DNA from: Aquibaculum sediminis
GTDB lineage: Bacteria > Pseudomonadota > Alphaproteobacteria > Kiloniellales > DSM-21159
Reading direction: 5' to 3'
Assembly: GCF_040712085.1 (NCBI RefSeq)
Contig: NZ_JBFCVK010000005.1
Location: forward strand, 248,001-312,000
Length of the DNA: 64,000 nt
Part shown: piece by piece, positions 50,379-59,274 of the stretch
Layout of the letters: the number at the start of each line of letters is the position of its first letter
How positions within the stretch are numbered: position 1 is the stretch's first letter
Program-made: the position numbers and the translations under genes
The notes under the pieces: model-generated
Seen by the model: only the letters and a program-made list of their open reading frames with translations
What the model was told of the DNA's origin: nothing
Databases searched by the model: none

Positions 50379-50906
50379 TTAGCGTTCGTAGGCGCTGGTA
50401 TACTGCGTTGGAGTGGACCAGTAGCGCAGCAGCCGCGTGAGCACACTGCCGGTCTTCTCCAAATCCGACTCTTCCAACCCGATCTCGTCCAGCCCTTTGG
50501 CGTGCTGCTCGAAGAACTCATCGAGATAGCGTGAGATCTTCTGCCCCTTCTCGCTGACCCGCACATGGGTCGAGCGGCGATCATGCGCCGAGCGCTCCTG
50601 GATCAGGTAGCCGTTCTCGACCAGCTTCTTCACGTTATAGGAAACATTGGAGCCCAGATAATAACCGCGCTGGGTCAGCTCGCCCACGGACAGCTCGCCA
50701 TCTCCGATGTTGTAGAGAATCAAGGCCTGGATATTGTTCAGGTCCCGAATGCCCCGCCGATCGATTTCCCCTTTGATCACTTCCATGCACTGTCGATGCA
50801 ATCTCTCGACCATGCGAATGGTTTCTATGTAAGTGGCCTTCACTCCGATCCTCCAACCAAGCCCATCAAGCGACTCGCCCAAAGAGCCTTTAGTAGTATA
50901 TTTCAT
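50379..50906 (-). CDS. MarR-family winged-helix regulator, LdtR-like
   Basis: This 175-residue protein has a helical dimer region (YIETIRMVERLHRQCMEVIK). The winged helix follows (DLNNIQALILYNIGDGELSV, RGYYLGSNVSYNVKKLVENGYL, ERSAHDRRSTHVRVSEKG). The RRGIRDLNNIQ and RGYYLGSNVSYN stretches resemble LdtR, a MarR regulator of alphaproteobacteria linked to L,D-transpeptidase and stress genes; this match is from memory, not a search. It is upstream of, and on the same strand as, no obvious target, and convergent with the EAL gene. Confidence 0.75.
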   Translation of the reverse strand: MKYTTKGSLGESLDGLGWRIGVKATYIETIRMVERLHRQCMEVIKGEIDRRGIRDLNNIQALILYNIGDGELSVGELTQRGYYLGSNVSYNVKKLVENGYLIQERSAHDRRSTHVRVSEKGQKISRYLDEFFEQHAKGLDEIGLEESDLEKTGSVLTRLLRYWSTPTQYTSAYER

Positions 50907-50991
50907 AAGTCAGTACTACAGGGTAGCCTGCATTCAAAGGGAAATAACCTGCCAGTTCCACTGAAGGAGATTCAGACATAACAACTCTCGG

Positions 50992-51888
50992 TTACTCTGT
51001 GGCCTTACCTTGTATCATACGAACGATGGCCGAATAATCGAGATGACCGTGGCCGGCCGCCACGAAAAGACTATAGAGCTGGGCCGCTTCCGCACCGATC
51101 GGGGTCGCGCAGTCGGCCAGCGCGGCCGCTTCCTGCGCCAGTTTCAGGTCCTTGTGCATCATGGCTGCGGCAAAGCCTGGCTTGTAGTCACGATTGGCTG
51201 CGGCGGTGGGAACGATGCCGGGCAAGGGATGATGGTTCAGCATTGCCCAGCAGGAGCCTGAAGAGGCCGAGGAGATCTCGAAAAGCGTATTGGGATCGAG
51301 GCCAAGTTTCTCGCCCAGCGAGAAACTTTCGCACACAGCCAGCATGGAGATACCCAGCATCATGTTGTTGCAGACCTTGGCAACCTGACCGTTGCCCGGC
51401 TGGCCCGCGTGCACGACCTTGCCGCCGACCACGTCCAGGAAGGGCTGTGCCTTGGCAAAGGCGGCCTCGCTGCCCCCCACCATCATGGTCAGGGTTCCGG
51501 CCTCCGCTCCGGCAACGCCGCCCGAGACCGGCGCATCCACCATGAGGAAGCCGGCCGCCGCACTGGCCTCATGCACCGCGCGGGCACTGGCGACGTCAAT
51601 GGTGGAGGAATCGATGAAGAGGGCGCCGGGTTGGGTGCTGGCGAGAATACCGCCCTCCCCCAGGTAGGCTTCGCGCACATGGCTGCCGGCCGGCAGCATG
51701 GTGAAGACAACCCCGGCCGCAGCACAGGCCGCGGCCGCGCTTTCCGCAATCTCAACGCCGCCTTCCGAAGCCGCCTGCCTGGCACCCTCGGAGGGATCGA
51801 AGCCGCGCACCTGGTGGCCCGCCGCCACCAGGTTGCGTGCCATCGGGCCGCCCATGTTGCCCAGACCCAGGAATGCGATTGCCGCCAT
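50992..51888 (-). CDS. mmsB: 3-hydroxyisobutyrate dehydrogenase
   Basis: This 298-residue NAD-dependent enzyme of valine degradation has IAFLGLGNMGGPMARNL, FIDSSTIDVASARAVH, FLVDAPVSGGVAGAEAGTL-like and GNGQVAKVCNNMMLG with the catalytic Lys. It oxidises 3-hydroxyisobutyrate to methylmalonate semialdehyde. It is the last gene of an operon with the acyl-CoA hydrolase and isobutyryl-CoA dehydrogenase genes. GGGAGGAAAG precedes the ATG. The next pathway gene, mmsA, is not in the window. Confidence 0.9.
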   Translation of the reverse strand: MAAIAFLGLGNMGGPMARNLVAAGHQVRGFDPSEGARQAASEGGVEIAESAAAACAAAGVVFTMLPAGSHVREAYLGEGGILASTQPGALFIDSSTIDVASARAVHEASAAAGFLMVDAPVSGGVAGAEAGTLTMMVGGSEAAFAKAQPFLDVVGGKVVHAGQPGNGQVAKVCNNMMLGISMLAVCESFSLGEKLGLDPNTLFEISSASSGSCWAMLNHHPLPGIVPTAAANRDYKPGFAAAMMHKDLKLAQEAAALADCATPIGAEAAQLYSLFVAAGHGHLDYSAIVRMIQGKATE

Positions 51889-51956
51889 ATCTTTCCTCCC
51901 TGTTCTCGCTCGGCCTGGCCGGTCGATGCGCCGGCCTTTCTGGCCCCTGGCCCCGC

Positions 51957-53021
51957 TCAGACCTTGAACAGCAGATCACGCTCTCCCAGTGGCGCGAAGT
52001 GCCGCTCCACCAGCGCCGCATCGACCGCTTCGAGGCTCGCCGGGTCCCAGGTGGGGCTGTGATCCTTGTCCACCAGAACCGCGCGAATGCCTTCGTAGAA
52101 GTCGTGTCCCGCCATGCAGGCCTGGCTCATACGATACTCCATGGTCATGCAGTCGTCGAAGCTCATATCGGCGCCGCGCTTGAGCTGCTCCGCAGTGATC
52201 TTCATCGAGGTGGGGGAGCGTGTGGCGAGAATGTCGCGCTGTTCGCGCGCCCAATCACCGCCATCGGCGTTCAGAGCCTCCAGGATCGCTTCCGGCGTTT
52301 CCGCCGCGAAGAGGCGGGTAATGTCGGAGAGGTAGGGCTGCACAGCCGAGGGCCCCGGATCGCCAGACAACCGACCCAGAACGCCATTGACTGCCGCGGC
52401 CGCATCCTCGCCGTAATCGGCCTCGGCCAAAGCATCGATCAGGTCGCCATGCCGTGCGCTCTGCACGAAGTGCGTGGCGATGCCAAGCTGCAAGCAGTCG
52501 GCCGCCTTCAGGCGCGCACCCGTCAGCGCCATCCACAGTCCGCAGCGGCCGGGCAGGCGCGGCAGAAACCAGGAGCCGCCGACATCGGGAAAGAGACCGA
52601 TGGCCGTCTCCGGCATGGCCAGCATTGTCTTGTCGCCGACCACGCGGTGGCTGCCATGAATCGACAGCCCGACCCCGCCGCCCATGCAGACCTTGTCGAC
52701 CAAGGCGACGAAGGGCTTCGGGAAGGCATGGATGGTCCGATTGACGGTGTATTCCTCATAGAAGAACTCGCGGCTGAGGGAGCCGCCCTCCTTGCCCGCG
52801 GACCAGACCGCACGCACGTCACCGCCGGCGCAGAAAGCCTTTTCCCCGGCCCCCTGGATCGCCACCACGGCCACTGAGGGGTCCTGGGCCCAGGCATGGA
52901 GCCTGGTCTGCAGTTCCCTGATCATGCCGAGTGTAAGCGCGTTCAGCGCCGTGGGCCGGTTGAGCGTGACAAGCCCCAGCGGGCCACGCTGTTCGAAAAG
53001 GATCTCTGGCTCTTCGGTCAT
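51957..53021 (-). CDS. 3-hydroxyisobutyryl-CoA hydrolase
   Basis: This 354-residue crotonase-superfamily hydrolase has VTLNRPTALNALTLGMIREL, CAGGDVRAVW and MGGGVGLSIHGSHRVVGDKTMLAMPETAIGLFPDVGG. The last block, with Glu in PETAIG and DVGGS, is the signature of the HIBCH group. The C-terminal extension (SMKITAEQLKRGADMSFDDC) is also typical. It hydrolyses 3-hydroxyisobutyryl-CoA in valine degradation. The ATG at 53021 follows AAGGAAAC; an earlier in-frame start overlaps the next gene. Confidence 0.9.
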   Translation of the reverse strand: MTEEPEILFEQRGPLGLVTLNRPTALNALTLGMIRELQTRLHAWAQDPSVAVVAIQGAGEKAFCAGGDVRAVWSAGKEGGSLSREFFYEEYTVNRTIHAFPKPFVALVDKVCMGGGVGLSIHGSHRVVGDKTMLAMPETAIGLFPDVGGSWFLPRLPGRCGLWMALTGARLKAADCLQLGIATHFVQSARHGDLIDALAEADYGEDAAAAVNGVLGRLSGDPGPSAVQPYLSDITRLFAAETPEAILEALNADGGDWAREQRDILATRSPTSMKITAEQLKRGADMSFDDCMTMEYRMSQACMAGHDFYEGIRAVLVDKDHSPTWDPASLEAVDAALVERHFAPLGERDLLFKV

Positions 53022-53074
53022 ACTGTTTCCTTCTTGTTGGTCAAAACTGCTTCGTTCATCAGTTAGAGCCGCGC

Positions 53075-54214
53075 TCACTGGGCCAGGAGGCGGCGCGCGA
53101 TGATCACGCGCATGATCTCGTTGGTCCCTTCCAGGATCTGATGCACACGGAGATCGCGCAGGTAGCGCTCGATGGGATACTCGCGAATATAGCCGTAGCC
53201 GCCGTGAAGCTGCAGCGCTTCGTTGGCAACCCTGAACCCCACATCGGTGGCGAAGCGCTTGGCCATGGCGCAGAGCTGGGTCGCATCCGGCGCAGCGGCA
53301 TCCAAAGCCATTGCTGCGCGGTGCAGCAGCAGGCGTGCGGCCTCCAGTTCCGTCGCCATATCCGCCAGCTTGAATTGCGTGGCCTGGAATTCGGCCAACG
53401 GCTTCCCGAACTGCTGCCGCTCCTTCACGTGGGCCAACGCAGCCTCCAGTGAAGCACGTCCGCCCCCCAGGGAACAGGCCGCGATGTTCAGGCGGCCGCC
53501 ATCGAGGCCCATCATCGCGATTCTGAAGCCATCACCCTCCTCGCCAAGGCGGTTGGCGACCGGCACCCGCGCGTTCTCGAAAATCACGGCGGCTGTGGGT
53601 TGGCTGTTCCAGCCCAGCTTCTCTTCCTTGCGCCCGAAGGACAGCCCGGGCGTGTCCTTGGGCACGACCAGTGTGGAGATGCCCTTGGCCCCCTCTCCTC
53701 CGGTCCGGCACATCACGACATAGATGTCGCTGCTGCCGCCGCCGGAGATGAAGGCCTTGCTGCCGTTCAGCACATAGTGATCGCCGTCACGTTCCGCGCG
53801 GGTGCGCAGGTTGGCCGCATCGGAGCCGGCACCCGGTTCCGTCAGGCAGTAGGAGGCAAAATGCTCCATGCTCATCAACTTCGGCAGGAAGGCGTTGCGC
53901 TGCGCGTCGCTGCCGAAACGATCGATCATCCAGGCGGCCATGTTGTGAATAGACATGTAGGCCGCTGTCGAGGGGCACGCCGCCGCCAACTCCTCAAAGA
54001 TAATCGCCGCATCAAGGCGCGAGAGACCCGACCCGGCCACATCCTCGCCGACATAGATGCCGGCAAATCCCAGGCTGGCTGCCTTGCGCAACGCTTCAAC
54101 CGGGAAGACGCATTCGGAATCCCATTTGGCGGCATGGGGCGCCATCTCCGCGCGTGCGAAATCACGCGCCATGGCCTGGAAGGCGCGCTGTTCCTCTGCG
54201 AGTTGGAAATCCAT
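53075..54214 (-). CDS. Isobutyryl-CoA dehydrogenase (acyl-CoA dehydrogenase family)
   Basis: This 379-residue FAD enzyme has CLTEPGAGSDAANLRTRAE, GSKAFISGGGSSDIYVVM, QQFGKPLAEFQATQFKLADM, and ALQLHGGYGYIREYPIERYLRDLRVHQILEGTNEIMR. The last stretch contains the catalytic Glu (EGTNEI). Operon context with 3-hydroxyisobutyryl-CoA hydrolase and mmsB points to isobutyryl-CoA to methacrylyl-CoA. Short/branched-chain activity is possible. It is the first gene of the operon and lies divergent from an unrecognised plus-strand gene. Confidence 0.88.
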   Translation of the reverse strand: MDFQLAEEQRAFQAMARDFARAEMAPHAAKWDSECVFPVEALRKAASLGFAGIYVGEDVAGSGLSRLDAAIIFEELAAACPSTAAYMSIHNMAAWMIDRFGSDAQRNAFLPKLMSMEHFASYCLTEPGAGSDAANLRTRAERDGDHYVLNGSKAFISGGGSSDIYVVMCRTGGEGAKGISTLVVPKDTPGLSFGRKEEKLGWNSQPTAAVIFENARVPVANRLGEEGDGFRIAMMGLDGGRLNIAACSLGGGRASLEAALAHVKERQQFGKPLAEFQATQFKLADMATELEAARLLLHRAAMALDAAAPDATQLCAMAKRFATDVGFRVANEALQLHGGYGYIREYPIERYLRDLRVHQILEGTNEIMRVIIARRLLAQ

Positions 54215-54470
54215 GACCCAATCTCCCCACCTGCGCGCTAAAACGCGGTCGCAGGCATCATAATCAAAGCAGCCGCACCGCGATCATAGAAAGGGCCCGC
54301 GACCTGTCAATTCGCTGCCCTGCGGAACGAAACCGCCGGGCTCACCACAGCCTTAGAGGGAATGTTGTTCAAATACGTCAGATCGGGTTGTAGCCCCGCC
54401 AAACAAAGGTCTAGCATGCCGGTCAGGAATGGGAAGTAACCGCCCAAAACAGAGGCGGGCTGGGGGGTAT

Positions 54471-55418
54471 ATGGCAGGCGTGGCAGTTCGGCGGCGGCAA
54501 GTGCGTGAAGAGGCAGAGCCGTGCCCAAAGGTGTGGTGGATCGACGATCGGGGGCGGTGGAACCCCGTCGGCGAGGCCGCAGAGAGCCAGGCGACGGGGG
54601 AGCACAACGCGGTCCTGGACACCCCGCTCGGCCGGGAAATGATGTACCGCCATTTCGGGATGCTGCGCCTGGAAGAGACAGGCCACCGCGTGAGCGTAAG
54701 CTGGGACATCCGCCACGTCTGCGAACCGGCCCTGAACGAGGCCTGTAATTATCTGCGCCAGGTGCGCGTTCCGGTACAACTGCGGTTCTGCTTCGTCGGC
54801 TGGCACGAGGAGCTTCACGTCAAAGGGGGCAGCGCCCTGGACCGCATGCGCTGGACCCGCGCCTACAGCGGTGTCACGCCCCTGCCCCGCCCCAGCATTT
54901 TGCAGCGGTCACTATCCGAGGCAATGAACTCCCACAATGGCTTCGGCTTGCTGCTCAAGGGGCTTCAGGACAGCGACGGCTATCTCACACCGGAACTGCG
55001 CGCGGAGTTCGAGCGGCGCGGCCTGATGGACAAGCTGGTGCTCTTTGACGAGGACGAGGAGGATGCCAGTCTCCTCTTCTCTCACATTGGCGAGAGCTCG
55101 GCGCTGCGGCAGGTCTTCGGCGAAAGCTGGGCTGCCGAGGCGAAGGGACGCCGCTACGATTTCGCGCCCTGCGCCGATAGTCTGCTGCGGCGCGTCTGGG
55201 ATCCCTACAAGCCGACGCTCGAATCGGCACGGCCGCGCTTCGACCATGTACGGACGCTGATCTCCCCGTCACAGGGGGAAAGCCATTGGGTCACCTACAA
55301 GCGGCTGCTGGTGCCCTACCGACAACCCGGCCAGGGGCGCGGCCTGGCCCTGCTGTCGCGCCTGACCCGCGCGGTCGCAATCCCCTTCATGGACCCGCAT
55401 CGCGTGTCATGGAGTTGA
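54471..55418 (+). CDS. Hypothetical protein, possible PAS-like sensor
   Basis: This 315-residue protein is not recognised. It has CPKVWWIDDRGRWN near the start, then a mixed region (YRHFGMLRLEETGHRVSVSW, VPVQLRFCFVGWHEELHVKG) that could be a PAS-like fold, and FDEDEEDASLLFSHIG in the second half. It is rich in Arg and Trp with no signal peptide or membrane helix. The start is uncertain (ATG 54429 or 54471); the region 54215-54470 holds only the divergent promoter zone. It precedes the STAND regulator by 220 bases, but a functional link is not shown. Confidence 0.6.
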   Translation: MAGVAVRRRQVREEAEPCPKVWWIDDRGRWNPVGEAAESQATGEHNAVLDTPLGREMMYRHFGMLRLEETGHRVSVSWDIRHVCEPALNEACNYLRQVRVPVQLRFCFVGWHEELHVKGGSALDRMRWTRAYSGVTPLPRPSILQRSLSEAMNSHNGFGLLLKGLQDSDGYLTPELRAEFERRGLMDKLVLFDEDEEDASLLFSHIGESSALRQVFGESWAAEAKGRRYDFAPCADSLLRRVWDPYKPTLESARPRFDHVRTLISPSQGESHWVTYKRLLVPYRQPGQGRGLALLSRLTRAVAIPFMDPHRVSWS

Positions 55419-55638
55419 GCCCGCTGCCGGCAGGGTGAAGCACTCCACCCACATCGGGTGAAAGCGGCCCCCAAAGGTGCTGCCCGTCCCTGGCCGGCAA
55501 TGGCGCCAGCCTATTGCTAATTTATCCATAATATTTCACAGTTCGTCTCCAGCTGACCGGCGCGGCGCTCGAACATTGCGAACGCCATGATCGCGTACCG
55601 GAGAGGCACCAGGGTCCGGACCGGCCCAGGGAGCAGAC

Positions 55639-57603
55639 GTGCACACGATCCGCGACCGCCTGCTACAGAACAACCATCACGGCATGGTTGGACGGGAGCG
55701 CGAGCAGGACGCGCTGCTTCGCTGCCTGGACGGGGACGCCCCGATCGTCACGCATGTGCATGGCATGTCGGGAATCGGCAAGACCACGCTTCTGCGGAAC
55801 CTGGCCGAGCAAGCGACCAGTGCCGCGAACGAGAGCGTCCTTTTGGACGGCACAGGTATCGAGCCCACGGCCACAGGGCTGCTGCACAGCCTCTCCGAAG
55901 CGCTCGGCCAGTCGGTTCTGTCTCCCCTGGAAGCCGGCAGGGTCTTGGCCGGACGCGAGCATCCGGTCCTCCTGATACTCGACCACTACGAAAATCTCAG
56001 TCTGCTGGACACCTGGCTGCGCCAGTCGCTGCTGCCGGCACTCCCCGCGAGCGCGCGCCTGGTGCTCGCAAGCCGCCTTCCTCCCAATCCATCCTGGCTG
56101 ATGGATCCGGACTGGCACGGCCTGTTTCGGGCGCTGCACCTGCGGCCGCTCGACGACGCGGCTGCACGCCAGCTGGTCGAACATGCCGGTGCGCCGCCAC
56201 ATGCCGCAGAAACGATCGTGCGATTTGCCCACGGCCACCCGCTCGCTCTCACGATGGCAGCGACCCTGGCCCGCAGCGAAGGTCTGGACAGCGACGCCCC
56301 TCTGGAGCGCGTTCTCCATCAACTGTCCCGCCTCTACCTCGGTTCGGTGGAAGACTCCGAGCTGCGCGATGTCCTGCGCGCCAGTTCGGTCGTCCGTCGC
56401 ATTACGGTGCCCCTTATCGAGGCAGTCGCGCCCACTGCAGGCGGCCAGGCGCTTCTGGACCGCATTGCTCACCTCCCCTTCATCGATTCCGACCAAAGCG
56501 GTCTGTCGCTGCACGACGCCATCCGCGAAGCGATCGCCGCCGATTTCGAAGCCTGCAACCCAGAGGGCTTCCGCCAGGCCCGACGCGCTGCCTGGCGCCT
56601 GCTCAGGGAAGCGGCAGCCGGCACCCACGGGGGTGAACTGTGGCGATATACCGCTGATCTGATCTATCTGCTGCGCAACCCGGCCGTACGAGACGCTTTC
56701 TTTCCGCGGGAATCCTCGTCGCTGGCGGTAACCGAGGCGCAGCCCGAACACGGGGCGGCGATCAAGGCTGTGGCGGGATCCCATGAGCCGGCCGGCTGCC
56801 GCTCCGCCCTGGAGCGCCTGTGGGACCGCGCACCCCAGACTTTTTCCGTGGTCCTGCAGCCGGAGCAGGAGGTTGCCGGATTCTATGTAATGTTCGATCC
56901 GGCGACCTTGCCGGAACCTTTGCTGCGAGATGATCCCATCACCGCGCGCTGGTGGAACCACCTTCGCGAAAACCGGCTGCCCCGCGGGCAGTGCGCCCTG
57001 TTCCTGCGACGTTGGCTGAGCTGGCGGGAGGGCGAACAGGCCTCGCCGGTGCAGGCGGCCGCCTGGCTCGACATCAAGCGCTGCTACATGGAGCAGCGCC
57101 CGCGGCTGCGCCGGGTCTACCTGACCCTGGCAGAGCCGGCGGCCTACAGTGCCGTTGCAACGCAACTTGGCTTTCGCATGCTCCCGGAGTGTGCCGTGGA
57201 GTTCGAGGGCACGACCTTCCACACGGCGATGCTGGACATGGGCCCGGCGTCGGTGGATGGCTGGCTGTCCTGGCTCGTCGGCAAGGAACTGGGGGAGGAA
57301 GAGCAGGGGCTCCTGGATGTCACGGGACGCAGCCTGCGCGGTGAGGCCGGGCCGGTCCCCCTCACCCGGCTCGAGTTCGAGGTGATACGCTACCTCTGGG
57401 AACGTCCCGGCCAGGCAGTCGCGCGCGACGCTCTGCTGAATGACATCTGGGGGCGACACTTTGACGGCGGCAGCAACGTCGTCGATACCGTGGTGGCGTC
57501 CCTGCGTCGCAAGCTCGGCACGCGAGCCGCCCTGATTCGAACGGTGCGTGGATATGGCTACGCCCTGCGCGAGGAGGAAGACGACCAGGTCCGCCGAGCC
57601 TGA
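55639..57603 (+). CDS. STAND-type ATPase with C-terminal OmpR-type winged helix
   Basis: This 654-residue protein has an NTPase domain with Walker A GMSGIGKTT (42-50) and Walker B PVLLILDHYENL (109-120), then helical STAND segments (AAARQLVEHAGAP, RFAHGHPLALTMAATLAR). Residues about 370-555 are a GNAT-like segment (FYVMFDP ... RVYLTLAEPAAYSAVATQLGFRMLP). Residues about 570-645 are an OmpR/PhoB-type winged helix (LTRLEFEVIRYLWERPGQ, DTVVASLRRKLGTR, IRTVRGYGYAL). Putting the DNA-binding domain last is unusual for OmpR-type modules. GTG 55639 follows AGGGAGCAGAC. It likely controls the DUF1326-DUF2182 genes downstream. Confidence 0.8.
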   Translation: MHTIRDRLLQNNHHGMVGREREQDALLRCLDGDAPIVTHVHGMSGIGKTTLLRNLAEQATSAANESVLLDGTGIEPTATGLLHSLSEALGQSVLSPLEAGRVLAGREHPVLLILDHYENLSLLDTWLRQSLLPALPASARLVLASRLPPNPSWLMDPDWHGLFRALHLRPLDDAAARQLVEHAGAPPHAAETIVRFAHGHPLALTMAATLARSEGLDSDAPLERVLHQLSRLYLGSVEDSELRDVLRASSVVRRITVPLIEAVAPTAGGQALLDRIAHLPFIDSDQSGLSLHDAIREAIAADFEACNPEGFRQARRAAWRLLREAAAGTHGGELWRYTADLIYLLRNPAVRDAFFPRESSSLAVTEAQPEHGAAIKAVAGSHEPAGCRSALERLWDRAPQTFSVVLQPEQEVAGFYVMFDPATLPEPLLRDDPITARWWNHLRENRLPRGQCALFLRRWLSWREGEQASPVQAAAWLDIKRCYMEQRPRLRRVYLTLAEPAAYSAVATQLGFRMLPECAVEFEGTTFHTAMLDMGPASVDGWLSWLVGKELGEEEQGLLDVTGRSLRGEAGPVPLTRLEFEVIRYLWERPGQAVARDALLNDIWGRHFDGGSNVVDTVVASLRRKLGTRAALIRTVRGYGYALREEEDDQVRRA

Positions 57604-57619
57604 AGTCGCTGCAGTCCCT

Positions 57620-57650
57620 CCCATGAAATTCTCATGCAGTCCTCATGCAG
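57620..57650. promoter_or_regulatory. Three tandem 11-bp direct repeats before the DUF1326 gene
   Basis: CTCATGCAG occurs at 57631-57639 and 57642-57650, and a related CCCATGAAA at 57620-57628. All three are exactly 11 bases apart. PhoB/OmpR-type winged helices bind direct repeats with this period. The array ends 58 bases before the DUF1326 start codon, so it is the probable target of the STAND-winged-helix protein encoded just upstream. Confidence 0.6.
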
Positions 57651-57708
57651 AAACGTAAGGACGGCGCCACACTTTAACCTTCACCGCTTCAACACAGAGG
57701 AGGCTGTC

Positions 57709-58308
57709 ATGGCCAGTTGGAACCTGAAGGGATTCTACGCGGAAGCCTGCACCTGCGAAGGCGCCTGCCCTTGTGTCTATACCGAGAAGCCGACCGGCGG
57801 CACCTGTACCGGACTGGTGGGCTGGCACATCGACGAAGGCGAGGACGGCGGCGTCCGGCTGGAGGACCTCAACGTCGCGCTCGCCCTCCACTCCCCCGGC
57901 CGTATGACGGATGGCAACTGGCGGGTGGCCCTCTATCTCGACGATCGCGCCGATGATCAACAGCGAGCGGCACTGCAGCGCATCTTCTCCGGCGCGGCTG
58001 GCGGGCACCCTGCCAATCTGTCCCCGCTGATCGGCGAAGTGACGGAGGTGGCACCGGCGCGCATCCGCTTCGAGCAGTCCGAGGGTGGATGCCGGCTCGA
58101 CGTGGGCTCCGTGGCGGAAGCCGACATGCAGGCGATCGAAGGGCTCGACGGCGGCAAGGCCTCGATCAGCGGGCATCCGCTCGCCGTGGCGCCGGGATTC
58201 CCGGCCACTGTCGCGAAGTCCAGCACCTTCAAGCTTCAGGCGGGTGACATCCGCTGCGACGTGACGGGCCGCACCGCCTTCTATTCACCCTTCGCCTACG
58301 AAGGCTGA
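57709..58308 (+). CDS. DUF1326 protein with CxC-x3-CxC motif
   Basis: This 199-residue protein begins MASWNLKGFYAEACTCEGAC. Cys14, Cys16, Cys20 and Cys22 lie in the CTCEGACPC motif that defines DUF1326 and looks like a thiolate metal or redox site. The rest is a compact beta-rich domain without signal peptide or membrane helix. The ATG follows AGAGGAGG. It is 3 bases from the DUF2182 gene, a pairing seen in other genomes. The function is not established; soft-metal binding is an inference from the cysteines. Confidence 0.85.
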   Translation: MASWNLKGFYAEACTCEGACPCVYTEKPTGGTCTGLVGWHIDEGEDGGVRLEDLNVALALHSPGRMTDGNWRVALYLDDRADDQQRAALQRIFSGAAGGHPANLSPLIGEVTEVAPARIRFEQSEGGCRLDVGSVAEADMQAIEGLDGGKASISGHPLAVAPGFPATVAKSSTFKLQAGDIRCDVTGRTAFYSPFAYEG

Positions 58309-58311
58309 ACC

Positions 58312-59094
58312 ATGCAACGCGAAGGAGGTATCCTCCGCACCAGCAGCCCCGCAACACTCGCGGGGCTGCTGGCCGCCATCCTGGTGGCCTGGGGTCTCGT
58401 TGTCTGGCCAGCAATGACCATGCATACGGGCAGTATGCATTCGGGACTGGTCCACCTGATGATGCCGGGCACAGCCGTATGGACTCCCACGAACGTCGCG
58501 GCCGTGTTCGTGATGTGGTCCGTGATGATGGCGGCAATGATGCTGCCGGGCGCAGTGCCCATGGTGCTGCTGTACAGGCAGCTCGTGGCGCGACGGCAGC
58601 CCGAAGTGGCGCGGCGGCGGAGCATTCTCTTCACCGGCGCCTATCTGGTTGCCTGGGCCGGCTACAGCATTGCGGCCACTGGAATGCAGTGGGGTCTTCA
58701 GGCGGGCCTGGTTCTCTCCCCCATGGGCGTGCTCACCAGCCCCTGGGTGGCGGCGACGCTGCTGCTTACGGCCGGGATCTATCAACTGACAGGGTTCAAA
58801 GACGCCTGTTTGACCAAATGTCGCTCGCCCTTCGGCTTCCTCATGTCCGCCTGGCGCGACGGCGACCGTGGCGCCCTGCTCATGGGACTGTTGCACGGAA
58901 GCTGGTGCATCGGCTGCTGCTGGGCGCTGATGGTGCTTGCCTTCGTGGGCGGCACGATGAACCTGGCCTGGATGGCACTGCTGACCCTGCTGGTGACGGC
59001 GGAAAAGGTGGCACCCTTTGGCGCGACCATCTCACGTTTCACTGGCATCCTGCTGATAGGCGGCGCAGTCTACTTTGCCCTGCTGGCAATCTAG
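58312..59094 (+). CDS. DUF2182 integral membrane protein (predicted metal-binding)
   Basis: This 260-residue inner-membrane protein has about six to seven helices. Met-rich helix MWSVMMAAMMLPGAVPMVLL and the later HGSWCIGCCWALMVL, with a CxxCC cluster after His and Trp, are the DUF2182 hallmarks. A periplasmic loop is rich in Met and His (MTMHTGSMHSGLVHLMMPG). These Met/His/Cys clusters would suit copper or another soft metal, but transport or insertion has not been shown. It is cotranscribed with DUF1326. A sigma70-like promoter and riboswitch follow for metY. Confidence 0.85.
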   Translation: MQREGGILRTSSPATLAGLLAAILVAWGLVVWPAMTMHTGSMHSGLVHLMMPGTAVWTPTNVAAVFVMWSVMMAAMMLPGAVPMVLLYRQLVARRQPEVARRRSILFTGAYLVAWAGYSIAATGMQWGLQAGLVLSPMGVLTSPWVAATLLLTAGIYQLTGFKDACLTKCRSPFGFLMSAWRDGDRGALLMGLLHGSWCIGCCWALMVLAFVGGTMNLAWMALLTLLVTAEKVAPFGATISRFTGILLIGGAVYFALLAI

Positions 59095-59111
59095 CAAAGG
59101 CGCTGCCTTTC

Positions 59112-59140
59112 TTGACGGCATAGAATGGCAATGCTAGGTC
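59112..59140 (+). promoter_or_regulatory. metY: Candidate metY promoter
   Basis: TTGACG at 59112-59117 is separated by 17 bases from TAGGTC at 59135-59140. The -35 matches well and the -10 only partly. A start about 7 bases later would fall at the first base of the upstream SAM-II aptamer, which supports the call. Confidence 0.45.
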
Positions 59141-59146
59141 AGGAAC

Positions 59147-59200
59147 AGCGCCGATTTGAGTGAGACAGCTTGCGGGCGCTATAAAAGTACGGCTAAAGCG
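59147..59200 (+). ncRNA. SAM-II-like riboswitch aptamer, first of two
   Basis: AGCGCC (59147-59152) pairs with GGCGCT (59175-59180) as P1. The loop begins GATTTGAG and contains CAGCTTGC. The tail ATAAAAGTACGGCTAAAGCG carries the AUAAA...GCUAAA segment that forms the SAM-II pseudoknot. Order and spacing match the alphaproteobacterial SAM-II class. An intrinsic terminator follows at 59208, so S-adenosylmethionine binding probably stops transcription of metY. Confidence 0.8.
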
Positions 59201-59207
59201 TTGGGAG

Positions 59208-59240
59208 CACCGCCCGGCCTTGGCCGAGCGGTGTTTTTTT
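59208..59240 (+). terminator. Intrinsic terminator between the two aptamers
   Basis: CACCGCCCGGCC (59208-59219) pairs with GGCCGAGCGGTG (59222-59233), 11 pairs with one mismatch, followed by TTTTTTT (59234-59240). It lies 8 bases after the first SAM-II aptamer and is the likely expression platform. Confidence 0.85.
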
Positions 59241-59274
59241 GTTTTGTGGTGCGGACTGGCCGGCCCAACCGGCT

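Noticed and set aside
55663..57624. Minus-strand open frame of about 650 codons opposite the STAND regulator
   Set aside because: Walker A, Walker B and winged-helix motifs are on the plus strand, and the antisense frame shows none.
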